Assembly (NCBI RefSeq): GCF_900230225.1
Contig: NZ_OCNH01000003.1
Location: forward strand, 372,001 to 436,000
Length of the DNA stretch: 64,000 nucleotides
Direction: 5' to 3'
Origin: Spirosoma fluviale
GTDB taxonomy: Bacteria; Bacteroidota; Bacteroidia; Cytophagales; Spirosomataceae
Shown here piece after piece: positions 44,059 to 52,963 of the stretch. Position 1 is the stretch's first letter, and each line of letters opens with the position of its first letter. The notes below the pieces were generated by a model. The model saw nothing but the letters and a program-made list of their open reading frames with translations, made no database searches and was not told the origin of the DNA. The translations under genes were made by a program, and so were the position numbers.

Positions 44059-44997
44059 TCAAAGGCTAAGTACCAGGCGTCCGCCGAGTCCGTAGGTTAT
44101 CTGGGCGGCTCCGTTGATGTACACCCTTAGTGCGTTTGCCTGAAAAGCCGGGGGCACCGTAACAACATGGCGCACCTGAACGGCATCGGTGGCTGTGGGT
44201 ATACAGCCACAGGACCAAACGGTCGGGTCATTCCAGTTTCCGTTTCGGAGGGAGACGAAAGGTTGGGCCGTAATGGGATTCAGCGTGAAGTCGGTTTGGC
44301 AGGTTGTTGCCTGATACAACACACGCACCTCAGCATCCGATAGTATTCCCCGATAAACTCGTACATCATCAATGGCTCCATGAAACGGTTGAATGAGAGT
44401 ACCTCTCGTTGGTCTTATGCCGATGCATGCCTGTAAGGGACACGTATAACTCAGCGGAGCTGTGGGGGTTATTTTTACCGTTTGAGCACGTTCGCCATTG
44501 ATATAAAAAATCAGAGCACTGTCAGCCTGTATGGCCGTGAGGTGAGTCCAGGTGCCAATACTGACCGACTGTGTTGTAATAACCGATCCCGTTGTGTTGT
44601 AGGAAAAGAAATTCCAGACATTTCCTCCATAAACCGGCTGATTGGTTAATGTCAGGCACTGGTTCGGTTCACTAAACGAGAAAATGGTGAACGCATCGGC
44701 TTGGGCAGGGAACGAGGCCAGTTTCACCCAGGCCGACAGGGTGTAGGTTGGGTTCGTAAAAGGAGCTGCGGGTAAGTCGATGTAAGAATTTCGGTCGAAA
44801 AAATAAGCGCTGTTCGGTTTGTTAAAACGATCTGTGGTTAGGGTTGCGCCATTAACGGTACCGTGATTTGGACCAAAACCGTCCTTCGCATCACCCGAAA
44901 ATGGATAACACGCTATTAGTTGACTGGTGGTCTGACCAAAACTATAGCTGGCAAAAAAAAGAATCAAGGCAACAACGCAGAGTGTACGGCAGATCAT
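44059..44997 (-). CDS. Secreted LamG/concanavalin-like domain protein
   Basis: The 312-residue secreted protein has a signal peptide (TLCVVALILFFASYSFGQ) and a LamG-type jelly-roll from about residue 28 to 230: LIACYPFSGDAKDGFG, YTLSAWVKLASFPAQ, and AIDDVRVYRGILSDAEVRVLY, the end pattern of the domain. About 80 further residues resemble another small beta domain (LRNGNWNDPTVWSCGCIP). LamG domains bind glycans or proteins. It is a paralogue of the interrupted gene upstream. It interrupts the run of pse genes. Confidence 0.8.
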   Translation of the reverse strand: MICRTLCVVALILFFASYSFGQTTSQLIACYPFSGDAKDGFGPNHGTVNGATLTTDRFNKPNSAYFFDRNSYIDLPAAPFTNPTYTLSAWVKLASFPAQADAFTIFSFSEPNQCLTLTNQPVYGGNVWNFFSYNTTGSVITTQSVSIGTWTHLTAIQADSALIFYINGERAQTVKITPTAPLSYTCPLQACIGIRPTRGTLIQPFHGAIDDVRVYRGILSDAEVRVLYQATTCQTDFTLNPITAQPFVSLRNGNWNDPTVWSCGCIPTATDAVQVRHVVTVPPAFQANALRVYINGAAQITYGLGGRLVLSL

Positions 44998-45057
44998 TGC
45001 AATCGGATAGTAATGGGGATGTATATATTTTTTGCGGCAAGTCGGCGAATCAGGCGA

Positions 45058-45768
45058 TTAATTCAGTTCATAAACCCGTTTAGCTTCCGCATCAGACAGG
45101 GCACGATTGTAGACGCGTACCTCATCAATGGCTCCTCTGAACGAGAAGGTTCCGTCGAAACGCTGACCGATCAGCGTACGTACAGTACCCTCGTAGAAGG
45201 GTTTACCGGTTAAGGTCTGTGACGAACTCAGGGCACCATTTACATAGATATTCAGCTGATTTTTGCTACGGCTGGCCAGGATATGATACCACTGGTTCGT
45301 GTTCGTTGGCAAACTCCCGGAGTAGGCGAAATTGAAATTGGCCCGGTCTTCGGTATACGACCACATCCCCCATCCTAACACGGTTGTATTGGCCAGTACC
45401 ATGGCATGGTCGCCCCGATAGTTGCCCGTATCCATAATCGTGAGCACATCGTAGGATTGCGGAACAAACGCCAGTTTAACCCAGGCAGCATAGGTGAATT
45501 CGTCCGTAGAAAATTTGTTTGGCGGCAATTCAATATAGCTACTGCCGTTAAACGCATAGGCTGATTCTGTCGTACCGAAGCGGTCAATTGTAGGTGTGGC
45601 ACCTACAACCTGAGCCGTATTATTATTGCCGCTTAAATCTTTGACCCCTTTCGTAAAGTCTTATTAAGCGACCAGGCCAGCAACCGGCTCAGGCTCTGCC
45701 GGTTTTTTACAAGCTGTAAACCCAAGACAAAGACTCGTTAAAAGGAAAGTCAGGGAAAGTTGCTTCAT
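45058..45768 (-). pseudogene. LamG lipoprotein gene interrupted by two adjacent in-frame stop codons
   Basis: The frame begins at ATG 45768 with a lipoprotein signal (LSLTFLLTSLCLGFTAC, Cys after GFTA). After 34 codons it hits TAA TAA (45666-45661) where the paralogue at 44059 reads a Tyr-Pro-Phe segment. The same frame then continues without interruption as a normal LamG domain (TYAAWVKLAFVPQS, AIDEVRVYNRALSDAEAKRVY) to the stop at 45058. As written it would make only a 34-residue peptide, or an internal start would give a signal-less domain. Two point changes from Tyr codons (TAT or TAC) would explain it. Genuine decay or an assembly error cannot be told apart. Confidence 0.8.
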
Positions 45769-45849
45769 TCCTATGAAAATACGTTGTTTTTATGTGAATG
45801 TACTGAATGAATCTGATTGTTTAAGAGTGAAATGGGTAACTACGTAGCG

Positions 45850-46392
45850 TTAGTTACCGTATATTTTGGTCCGCATAATAGCTCGGTAGGTGTCCCACTC
45901 CTGCTTTAAAAGTGCCAGCCCAACGACATCCTGCCAGGCACCGTCTTTTTTTACGTGCTGCCGGTAATAAGCCTCCCGGCGGAAGCCAAACTTCTCGTGC
46001 ATCGAAATCACCTTGTCGTTAAAGGTCATGACTTCGCATCGAAGCTTGTTAAGCTTAAGCTCGTTAAAGACGTATTCGAGCACGTTGAATTCAATTTTGG
46101 CCCCTAAACCACCGCCCCGGATACTGGTATCGCCCAGGTAAAACGCCCAATAGCAACTGCTGAGCGTTTGGCTGATACCCGTCAGTGAGGCTAGTCCTAT
46201 CTTTTTGTCGTTGTACTCGATCACCCAGTACCGGGACGACGAGTCCTGCTGAATACGGCTGAACCAGGCCTGTTGCTGCTCGGCCGTAATGGGTTCGCTG
46301 GTGTACATATATTGGGCTACTTCGGGGGAGTTGCGCCAAAGTCGTACCAGTTCAATATCGTTTTCTGTCAACGGAGTTAGCGTGATATCCAT
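45850..46392 (-). CDS. pseH: UDP-4-amino sugar N-acetyltransferase (pseudaminic acid pathway)
   Basis: A 180-residue GNAT acetyltransferase that would N-acetylate UDP-4-amino-4,6-dideoxy-N-acetyl-L-altrosamine. Typical RimJ/PseH features: ITLTPLTENDIELVRLWRNS at the start, RYWVIEYNDKKIGLASLTGI near residue 54, GGGLGAKIEFNVLEYVF as the CoA loop, and ISMHEKFGFRREAY near the end. It follows pseG by 11 bases, which supports the pathway call over a generic acetyltransferase. Confidence 0.87.
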   Translation of the reverse strand: MDITLTPLTENDIELVRLWRNSPEVAQYMYTSEPITAEQQQAWFSRIQQDSSSRYWVIEYNDKKIGLASLTGISQTLSSCYWAFYLGDTSIRGGGLGAKIEFNVLEYVFNELKLNKLRCEVMTFNDKVISMHEKFGFRREAYYRQHVKKDGAWQDVVGLALLKQEWDTYRAIMRTKIYGN

Positions 46393-46403
46393 AGGTTGAT
46401 TAA

Positions 46404-47438
46404 TTAAGCTGGCAGTAATGTTCGGAAAAAAGCAGCGATTCGCTCGCCTGATCGACCATCAAAAAATTGATACTGTCTGGCCAGACTGTTATTGACCGTC
46501 GAAACGGGCAATGACATAGTCGACCAAAGTTCAGAGTTGGTGAAGGCTTTCTCCAGTACTCCCAGCGCAATGTGATTATCCTTATAAAATGTTCGGAGAA
46601 TGGCCTGGTTATCGGCCGTGAGTATACCGACAAACGGTTTGCCCACGGTGGCGACTTCGTACGAAATGGTACTGCACGACACCACGGCCACATCGCAGGA
46701 CTGAATGACCGTCACAATCTGCTCGGGGGATAGATTCCGCCGTATCTGCACCCGCTCTTCTGCATACCTGGCGAAGCTATCGCCGTGCGGATTGGCGGCA
46801 CCCAATACGATTACGATCTGCTGCACCAGCGGTTCGCTCAGCAGCGCTTCGACAACCCGGTGACTTATGTTATCGGGATCGGCCCCGCCCAGATTGACCA
46901 GAACCCGCCGGGGTTGAAACGTGGTCAATGCCTCTTCAGACCGATGAATGCCCGCTTCCAGAAACGGTTTTCGGAGCAGCGCGTAAGCTGTACCGGTCAG
47001 GAATTGGGTGTAGCTTTCCGACTGATAAGCCGCTGCCTGTATAGTGCCGCCATGATTGATAACCACATCGGCGTATTGATGCCAGGCTACCAGATCATCA
47101 ACGACAATCAGTTTCCGGCAATGCCGTTTTATGGTTTTTTGATAATCAGCGCCAAAAGAATAGCCATCGAGCAGCACGAATTCATCCCCCGTCAGGTGGG
47201 CGCGGAGGTTACGGGCATCGGCTGCGGAATCCGCTGTTTCGGGTAAGCTGATGAGGTCGAAAGCCGCTTGTGCCAGTATGTGCCGAACTGCATCCGACGG
47301 CTGTTGAATGGCGAACGACAGGCTGAATAAATCGCCTGTCATTTCGGCAATGGCAAGGCAGCGCATGATGTGGCCCAGACCAATTTTAGCGCCCCCATCA
47401 GCCCGAAAAATCAGCTTCGGTGCGTTGGCATTACTCAT
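46404..47438 (-). CDS. pseG: UDP-2,4-diacetamido-2,4,6-trideoxy-beta-L-altropyranose hydrolase
   Basis: A GT-B-fold UDP-sugar hydrolase that releases the free sugar for pseI. The 344-residue protein begins LIFRADGGAKIGLGHIMRCL, the classic PseG N-terminus with the catalytic His in GxGHxxR. VVDDLVAWHQYADVVINHGG and VNLGGADPDNISHRVVEAL near residue 180 follow. The ATG at 47438 overlaps the 3' end of pseF by 8 bases; an upstream start at 47534 would intrude deep into pseF. Co-translation with pseF is likely. Confidence 0.93.
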   Translation of the reverse strand: MSNANAPKLIFRADGGAKIGLGHIMRCLAIAEMTGDLFSLSFAIQQPSDAVRHILAQAAFDLISLPETADSAADARNLRAHLTGDEFVLLDGYSFGADYQKTIKRHCRKLIVVDDLVAWHQYADVVINHGGTIQAAAYQSESYTQFLTGTAYALLRKPFLEAGIHRSEEALTTFQPRRVLVNLGGADPDNISHRVVEALLSEPLVQQIVIVLGAANPHGDSFARYAEERVQIRRNLSPEQIVTVIQSCDVAVVSCSTISYEVATVGKPFVGILTADNQAILRTFYKDNHIALGVLEKAFTNSELWSTMSLPVSTVNNSLARQYQFFDGRSGERIAAFFRTLLPA

Positions 47439-48132
47439 TCGGTAGTAAATTATTGAGCAGACGATATTTGAATTCGGCCACTTTCCAGTCCGATTCGGTA
47501 TCAATGTCGTGCGCGTGCATTTCGTCGATTTCAATCCCCCCGGCCGTCAGACCGGGTAGTTGCCGATGCGTCCGCAGCCGGTCTACATTGAACCAGTAAA
47601 ACTGTCCGGCATCGTGATACATTGGTTCCAGATCCTGCGAACGCAGCAGAAAGGCATCCGGCTGCGCCCAGCTTAACAGCCCGTCATTGAGCTTGAAGGC
47701 CCGCTGAATCGGAAATGAAAACGCCTGGATGGGATACACAATATCGACTTTCTTATCGAGCAGTACCCGATGCGATGCCGTCAGTAAATCGGCCGTAACG
47801 AAGGGGGCGGTGGGGTATAGGCAGCAAAGCGACTCAAACGTTTGGCCAATGAGTTCGTATTCATCGAGTACCTCCAGCAGCACCTCAATCGTCGACGCAT
47901 AATCACCCGATGTTTCGGGCTTTCGCAGAAACGGGACGGATGCACCCTGTTGCCGGGCAATGTCCGCAATTTCGGCATCGTCGGTCGACACCATTACTTC
48001 ATCGAACAGGCCCGATTGTATGGCTGCGTCGATAACATAGGCGATGATGGGTTTACCCAGAAAGGGGCGAATATTTTTGCGGGGAATCCGTTTGCTGCCG
48101 CCCCTTGCGGTAATGATGGCTACGTTGCTCAT
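47431..48132 (-). CDS. pseF: Pseudaminic acid cytidylyltransferase
   Basis: The 233-residue enzyme activates pseudaminic acid with CTP. The nucleotide-binding motif ARGGSKRIPRKNIRPFLGKP is at residues 9-28, with VMVSTDDAEIADIA and FESLCCLYPTAPFV following. It belongs to the NeuA/PseF family; the pse context decides the substrate. It lies 75 bases after pseC, with a 17-base palindrome in the gap, and overlaps pseG by 8 bases. Confidence 0.93.
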   Translation of the reverse strand: MSNVAIITARGGSKRIPRKNIRPFLGKPIIAYVIDAAIQSGLFDEVMVSTDDAEIADIARQQGASVPFLRKPETSGDYASTIEVLLEVLDEYELIGQTFESLCCLYPTAPFVTADLLTASHRVLLDKKVDIVYPIQAFSFPIQRAFKLNDGLLSWAQPDAFLLRSQDLEPMYHDAGQFYWFNVDRLRTHRQLPGLTAGGIEIDEMHAHDIDTESDWKVAEFKYRLLNNLLPNE

Positions 48133-48142
48133 ATGAGGCTCA

Positions 48143-48198
48143 CACAGGCTCCGGCTGTGTGACTGTGTAAACGGACAAACGCACAGCCGGAGCCTGTG
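48143..48198. repeat. Palindrome between pseC and pseF
   Basis: Perfect 17-base arms CACAGGCTCCGGCTGTG (48143-48159) and complement (48182-48198). It is an intra-operon hairpin with no T-run. Confidence 0.85.
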
Positions 48199-48207
48199 CG
48201 GGCCTGA

Positions 48208-49380
48208 TTAACGACAAAACTCAAGAACAGAGGCAATGACATACGCCTGTTCTTCATCCGTCAGGGTTGGGAACATGGGCAGACTCAGGCAACGGGCGTA
48301 GTAGCGTTCCGCATTGGGAAAATCGCCCGGTTTCCAGCCGAACTGCCGGTAGTAAGGCATCAGATGCACCGGTATGTAATGCACCTGCGCCATAATGTTA
48401 CGAGTTCGCAGAAAGTCGTACAGCCCTTTGCGGTCGTCCACCTGAACGACGTACAGATGATAGGCATGACTGACGTTGTCGGGTGGAACGATGGTGACGG
48501 CGGGCGTTCCGGCAAAGGCGTCGTCGTATCGTTTCGCAATCGCCTGCCGACGCGCCAGCATGGCTTCGGCACGGGCCAACTGGCTATTGCCGAGGGCTGC
48601 CTGCATGTCGGTCAGGCGGTAATTGTAGCCCAACTCCTGCAACTCCATGTACCAGCCGCCCCGTTCGGGCTCGCCGGGATACGGCTCCGTAAATTCACCC
48701 GGTTTATTGGTGATGCCGTGCGTCCGGAGCCGCATCAGGTGTTTATACAGTGCTTCGTCGTTGGTGGTAATCATGCCGCCCTCACCAGCCGCAATGTGCT
48801 TAACGGGGTGAAAACTGAAAATGGCAAGATCGGCCAGCGAACCGTCGCCACAGCGATGGTCCACGCCCTGGCTATCGGTAAATGAACCGCCCGGCGAGTG
48901 GCAGCTATCTTCCAGAATCCACAGCCCATGCGCATCGGCCAGTTCGCGAAAAGCGGCTAAATCGACCGGGTACCCCGCAAAATCGACTGGAACGATACCC
49001 GAAAAATAGCCTTTCGGATGTTGTTCAACGAGTGTCCGTACGGCGTTTATATCCAGCAGTGCCGTTTCGGGATCGATATCGGCAAAATGGACTTCGCCCC
49101 CGCAATAGCGAACGCAGTTGGCCGAAGCCGAGAACGTGATGGGTGTGGTAATGACGCGGGTTCCTTCGGTCACGCCGAGGGCCATGCAGCACAGGTGCAG
49201 TGCGGCTGTTCCATTGGCCACCGCCACGGCGTACTGACAACCGATATAACTAGCAAAAGCCGTTTCAAACGCACTGATGTGCGGCCCCTGCGTCAAAAAC
49301 GGGCCGCGTAGCACCTCAGCAACGGCTGCAATATCTTCGTCGGTAATATGCTGCCGACCGTAGGGGATGGGTTGATTCAT
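48208..49380 (-). CDS. pseC: UDP-4-amino-4,6-dideoxy-N-acetyl-beta-L-altrosamine transaminase
   Basis: A 390-residue PLP-dependent DegT/DnrJ/EryC1 aminotransferase. Visible features: VAVANGTAALHLCCMALG near residue 56, the LEDSCHSPGG Asp region near 157, the Schiff-base Lys in FSFHPVKHIAAGEGG near 190, and YRLTDMQAALGNSQL later. It acts on the 4-keto product of PseB. It begins 2 bases after the pseB stop, so translation is coupled. Confidence 0.95.
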   Translation of the reverse strand: MNQPIPYGRQHITDEDIAAVAEVLRGPFLTQGPHISAFETAFASYIGCQYAVAVANGTAALHLCCMALGVTEGTRVITTPITFSASANCVRYCGGEVHFADIDPETALLDINAVRTLVEQHPKGYFSGIVPVDFAGYPVDLAAFRELADAHGLWILEDSCHSPGGSFTDSQGVDHRCGDGSLADLAIFSFHPVKHIAAGEGGMITTNDEALYKHLMRLRTHGITNKPGEFTEPYPGEPERGGWYMELQELGYNYRLTDMQAALGNSQLARAEAMLARRQAIAKRYDDAFAGTPAVTIVPPDNVSHAYHLYVVQVDDRKGLYDFLRTRNIMAQVHYIPVHLMPYYRQFGWKPGDFPNAERYYARCLSLPMFPTLTDEEQAYVIASVLEFCR

Positions 49381-49382
49381 GT

Positions 49383-50399
49383 CTAGGCCGAAAAGTTAGG
49401 ATCAACATGCTCGCGAATCTGCTCACGCAGTTGGTCGACGTTGAGCCATTCGGTGTTGCTGCCGGAGTTGTATTTGAAGCCCATCTCTACCGGACGCCCG
49501 TTGAAGGCTTTCATATAATCCTCAATGCTCCAGGTGGGCGTTGAAGGCGTAATGACGTAGTATTTTTCCGTTTCGACCGTATTGAGCGAGTCGGTTTCGG
49601 TGATCATTTCCTCGTGGAGCTTCTCGCCCGGACGAATCCCGACCAGTTTCTGTTCGCAGTTGGGACCAATGGCCGTGGCGACGTCGGTGATGCGGTAGGA
49701 GGGGATTTTTGGAACAAAAATCTCCCCGCCCCAGGCATGTTCGAGCGCATGAAATACCATTTCGACCCCTTCTTCGAGTGAGATGTTAAAGCGGGTCATG
49801 TCCGCGTGGGTGATGGGCAATACCCCTTCTTTACGCTTGTCCAGAAAAAACGGTACGACCGATCCCCGAGACCCGATCACGTTGCCATACCGTACCACCG
49901 AGAACTGCAAGTTGCGGCTGCCTTTCATGTTATTGGCGGCTACAAACAGTTTATCGGAACACAGTTTGGTGGCTCCGTAGAGATTGATCGGTGCGGCTGC
50001 TTTGTCGGTCGAAAGAGCCACAACGCGCTGTACGCCGTTGTCCATGGCGGCATTGATCACATTTTCGGCTCCGAATACGTTGGTTTTAATGCACTCCATC
50101 GGGTTGTACTCAGCCGCCGGAACCTGCTTCATGGCGGCTGCATGCACAATGATGTCGATACCTTCGCAGGCCCGCTTTAGTCGATCGCCGTCGCGCACAT
50201 CGCCAATGAAAAACCGGATGGATTTGTATTTGGACTGTGGATAGTATTGCGACATCTCGAACTGTTTCAGTTCATCCCGCGAATACACGACCAGGCGTTT
50301 AATATTGGGGTGGCGTTGGTACACCATCTCGACAAACTTCTTGCCGAAAGAGCCCGTACCGCCCGTAATCAAAATGGATTTGTTCGTTAAATCAAGCAT
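49383..50399 (-). CDS. pseB: UDP-N-acetylglucosamine 4,6-dehydratase (inverting)
   Basis: The first enzyme of the pathway, a 338-residue extended SDR. It begins SILITGGTGSFGKKFVEMVY (NAD-binding loop) and has the catalytic YxxxK in INLYGATKLCSDKLFV near residue 141. Length and sequence match the soluble FlaA1/PseB group, not the membrane-bound CapD type. It heads the run pseB-pseC-pseF-pseG-pseH, which with pseI makes a complete route from UDP-GlcNAc to CMP-pseudaminic acid. Confidence 0.95.
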   Translation of the reverse strand: MLDLTNKSILITGGTGSFGKKFVEMVYQRHPNIKRLVVYSRDELKQFEMSQYYPQSKYKSIRFFIGDVRDGDRLKRACEGIDIIVHAAAMKQVPAAEYNPMECIKTNVFGAENVINAAMDNGVQRVVALSTDKAAAPINLYGATKLCSDKLFVAANNMKGSRNLQFSVVRYGNVIGSRGSVVPFFLDKRKEGVLPITHADMTRFNISLEEGVEMVFHALEHAWGGEIFVPKIPSYRITDVATAIGPNCEQKLVGIRPGEKLHEEMITETDSLNTVETEKYYVITPSTPTWSIEDYMKAFNGRPVEMGFKYNSGSNTEWLNVDQLREQIREHVDPNFSA

Positions 50400-50446
50400 C
50401 GTTTTACGTACTCAGTTGACCGCTGTGGGTCAGTTAAAAAAGCTGT

Positions 50447-51967
50447 CTATTTTGTGTTTTCGCGTTCTCGGATGGTTTTGAGCAATGCCGCCAGTTCGGT
50501 GGTTAGCTGCGGGTTGCTCTCCGCCAGGTTCTTTGTTTCGCTAAGATCGGTTTGCAGATTATACAACTGCGGTTGTGATGCATACCCTGTCTCGATGTTG
50601 GTGTCACGATTGAGGACCGGGCCACCAGAAGGCTCAATGTACTTCCAGTTGCCGCGTATCAGCGAAAGGGTACCATTGATGGCATGTTCTATAACGTATT
50701 CGCGACTCTTTTTAGTTGTCCCCAGCAGCGTAGTCAGGCTATTAAAACTGTCGGGCGCTTCGCCCTTCGCCAACGACTGACCCACCAGGGCGGCAAAAGA
50801 GGCTGCGAGATCAACCTGGCTAAACAGAGCGTCGGAGGTGCCGGGTTTCACGTTGACCGGCCAGCGGACGATAAACGGCACCCGTGTTCCGGCATCGAAC
50901 GCACTGTATTTACCACCGCGCAATGGTCCGGCGGGTTTGTGGCCGTTTAGTTTTTCAACCGCCTGATCTTTGTAGCCGTCATCGACAACCGGGCCGTTAT
51001 CACTGCTGATAATCACCATCGTGTTGTCTTTTAAACCCAGCCGATCCAGTGTTTTCATTACTTCGCCTACGCACCAGTCTAGTTGCAAAATGGCGTCACC
51101 ACGCGGCCCCATGCCACTTTTACCCGCAAAACGGGAGTGCGGCATACGCGGAACGTGAATATCGTGGGTGGAGAAATAAACAAAGAACGGATTGCCTTTA
51201 CTGGATTCGATAAACTGATTTACCTTGCCGGTCAGCACATCGGCCATCTCCTCATCGACCCACCGCGCTGCTTTTCCTCCGCTCATGTAGCCGATCCGGC
51301 TAACCCCATTGATGATCGTTTGGTCATGGCCGTGCGAGAACAGCATTTTGAGTAACTCAGGATGCTCTTTGCCGGTCGGATCGGTACCAATGGGCTCTTT
51401 GTAACTTACCTGAATCGGGTCGGCAGGGTTGAGATTGACGATGCGGTGATTCTCGACGTACACGCAGGGCACCCGGTCGCCGGTGGCGGGCAGGAGAAAG
51501 GAATAGCTGAAGCCAATTTCCAAAGGGCCGGGCTTTATGTCGCCGTTCCAGTCGGGGCCACCTTTGGGGCCAAGGCCCAAATGCCATTTGCCCACGACAC
51601 CGGTTTTATAGCCTGCTTTTTGCAGGATTCCGGGTAGTGTGATGCGATCGGTCGGAATCAGCAGAGCCGCATCGCCGGGAGCAATACCGGTGCCTGTTTT
51701 CCGCCAGGCGTAGGCCCCCGTCAGGAGGGTATAACGCGATGGGGTACAGGTGGAGGAGGAGGCATGAGCGTTCGTAAAGCGCAAGCCTTCTTTGGCTACC
51801 CGGTCGATGTTTGGCGTGCGGACTTTCGTAGCTCCCTGGCAGCTAATGTCGCCGTAGCCCAGATCATCGGCGTAGATCAGGACAATATTGGGCTTCTGCT
51901 GCGCTACCACGGCCGATTGGCCAAATAGGGACAGGCTAATGAGGAAAAAGTAAATGGCTGGTTTCAT
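50447..51967 (-). CDS. Secreted sulfatase (arylsulfatase family)
   Basis: The 506-residue exported enzyme has a signal peptide (MKPAIYFFLISLSLFGQSAVVA). It starts the mature part with KPNIVLIYADDLGYGDISCQ, carrying the metal-binding DD pair. The formylglycine motif CTPSR is at residue 74 (SSTCTPSRYTLLTGAY), and KTGVVGKWHLGLGPKG follows near residue 120. It needs maturation by a formylglycine-generating or anaerobic sulfatase-maturing enzyme not seen here. It lies within the glycan locus, 47 bases before pseB. It may hydrolyse a sulfated glycan; its place in a biosynthesis cluster is unusual. Confidence 0.93.
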   Translation of the reverse strand: MKPAIYFFLISLSLFGQSAVVAQQKPNIVLIYADDLGYGDISCQGATKVRTPNIDRVAKEGLRFTNAHASSSTCTPSRYTLLTGAYAWRKTGTGIAPGDAALLIPTDRITLPGILQKAGYKTGVVGKWHLGLGPKGGPDWNGDIKPGPLEIGFSYSFLLPATGDRVPCVYVENHRIVNLNPADPIQVSYKEPIGTDPTGKEHPELLKMLFSHGHDQTIINGVSRIGYMSGGKAARWVDEEMADVLTGKVNQFIESSKGNPFFVYFSTHDIHVPRMPHSRFAGKSGMGPRGDAILQLDWCVGEVMKTLDRLGLKDNTMVIISSDNGPVVDDGYKDQAVEKLNGHKPAGPLRGGKYSAFDAGTRVPFIVRWPVNVKPGTSDALFSQVDLAASFAALVGQSLAKGEAPDSFNSLTTLLGTTKKSREYVIEHAINGTLSLIRGNWKYIEPSGGPVLNRDTNIETGYASQPQLYNLQTDLSETKNLAESNPQLTTELAALLKTIRERENTK

Positions 51968-51981
51968 GATGGGTTTAGGAA

Positions 51982-52887
51982 TTACTCGTTCGTGACCGAC
52001 TCGCTGGTGACTTGTCGCTCAAAGGCGTCAATGTAACTTTTGGCACTGGCATTTATAACCTGAACGCCCCGGTAATCGGCGTAGTCACGCAACACTTCAT
52101 ACCCGCGAAAGGCCTTGTGTAATGACAGAAACTGAGCGGCCATCGAAAACGTGCGCTTCCGCTCGGCGTCCAGATACACAGGCTGGTGCGTAACGTCTTT
52201 TGGCTTGTCGTAAAAATGTATTTGCTTGATCAGCAGTTGATTCTGATCGTTGAGCCGGATTTGTTCATGCCAGGACGTATCCGCTCCAAACAGGTAAATG
52301 GTTTTAAATTTCCGGTTGATCATCAGTGCCAGAGCAGCGATGATAACGGTTTGGGCCTGTGGCATACCGAAGCCTTTGGCATAAAGCCAGTAGGTTAACC
52401 GTTTAAAGCCACGAACAACCGTGTAGTTGAAATAAACGACGGTAATTAGCGGGTTGCCCTGTTCAATTTTACCGAGCAGATACGTGCCTTTGGCGAAATG
52501 CGGCACGAACAGCGTCATGGGCCAGTCGACCTTTTCCAGAAAGATCGAGAGCGTTTTTCGAATATCGTCGCGGTCGGCGGTTTGTTCGGTGAAAACGAAA
52601 TAGTTGGGGTCTAAAATGACGTAGTCTTGTGGGCGCAGCTGGGTAAAAACCTCGGCATGAGCGAAGTTGTTGACGCAGACAATCTCCGTTTGCCGGATGA
52701 AATCGAGTTGGGTCGTCAGGGACTCCGTCAGTGAGGGGCCGTTTCCCAGCACCGAACAAACTGGTAGCTTTGGATCGGGCAGACGGGTAGCGTGCCGAAT
52801 ACGGATAGCGACCTTGGCCAGCGACACCAGGGATGCGACGAGGTCGCTCAAAAATTGACTTACCGAATTAAACGCAGCTTCGACCAT
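51982..52887 (-). CDS. Orphan GNGPS-motif protein, possible nonulosonic acid transferase
   Basis: The 301-residue protein has SVLGNGPSLTESL near residue 45, followed by IVCVNNFAHAEVF, and IYLFGADTSWHEQ near residue 195. A GxGPSL loop followed by a beta strand and a short helix recalls both DUF115/Maf proteins and GT42 sialyltransferases, whose donor is a CMP-nonulosonic acid. The distance is too great for a firm call. The N-terminal 30 residues are amphipathic and may bind membranes. It sits 14 bases from the sulfatase in the pse operon, so a pseudaminyltransferase role is a reasonable guess. Confidence 0.45.
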   Translation of the reverse strand: MVEAAFNSVSQFLSDLVASLVSLAKVAIRIRHATRLPDPKLPVCSVLGNGPSLTESLTTQLDFIRQTEIVCVNNFAHAEVFTQLRPQDYVILDPNYFVFTEQTADRDDIRKTLSIFLEKVDWPMTLFVPHFAKGTYLLGKIEQGNPLITVVYFNYTVVRGFKRLTYWLYAKGFGMPQAQTVIIAALALMINRKFKTIYLFGADTSWHEQIRLNDQNQLLIKQIHFYDKPKDVTHQPVYLDAERKRTFSMAAQFLSLHKAFRGYEVLRDYADYRGVQVINASAKSYIDAFERQVTSESVTNE

Positions 52888-52963
52888 GCAAGCGGCACAG
52901 TGGGCGTGCCTTTTTTCTGCAAAACAACGAAAAAAACAGCAGACCGGCAGATGTTTAACTGTA

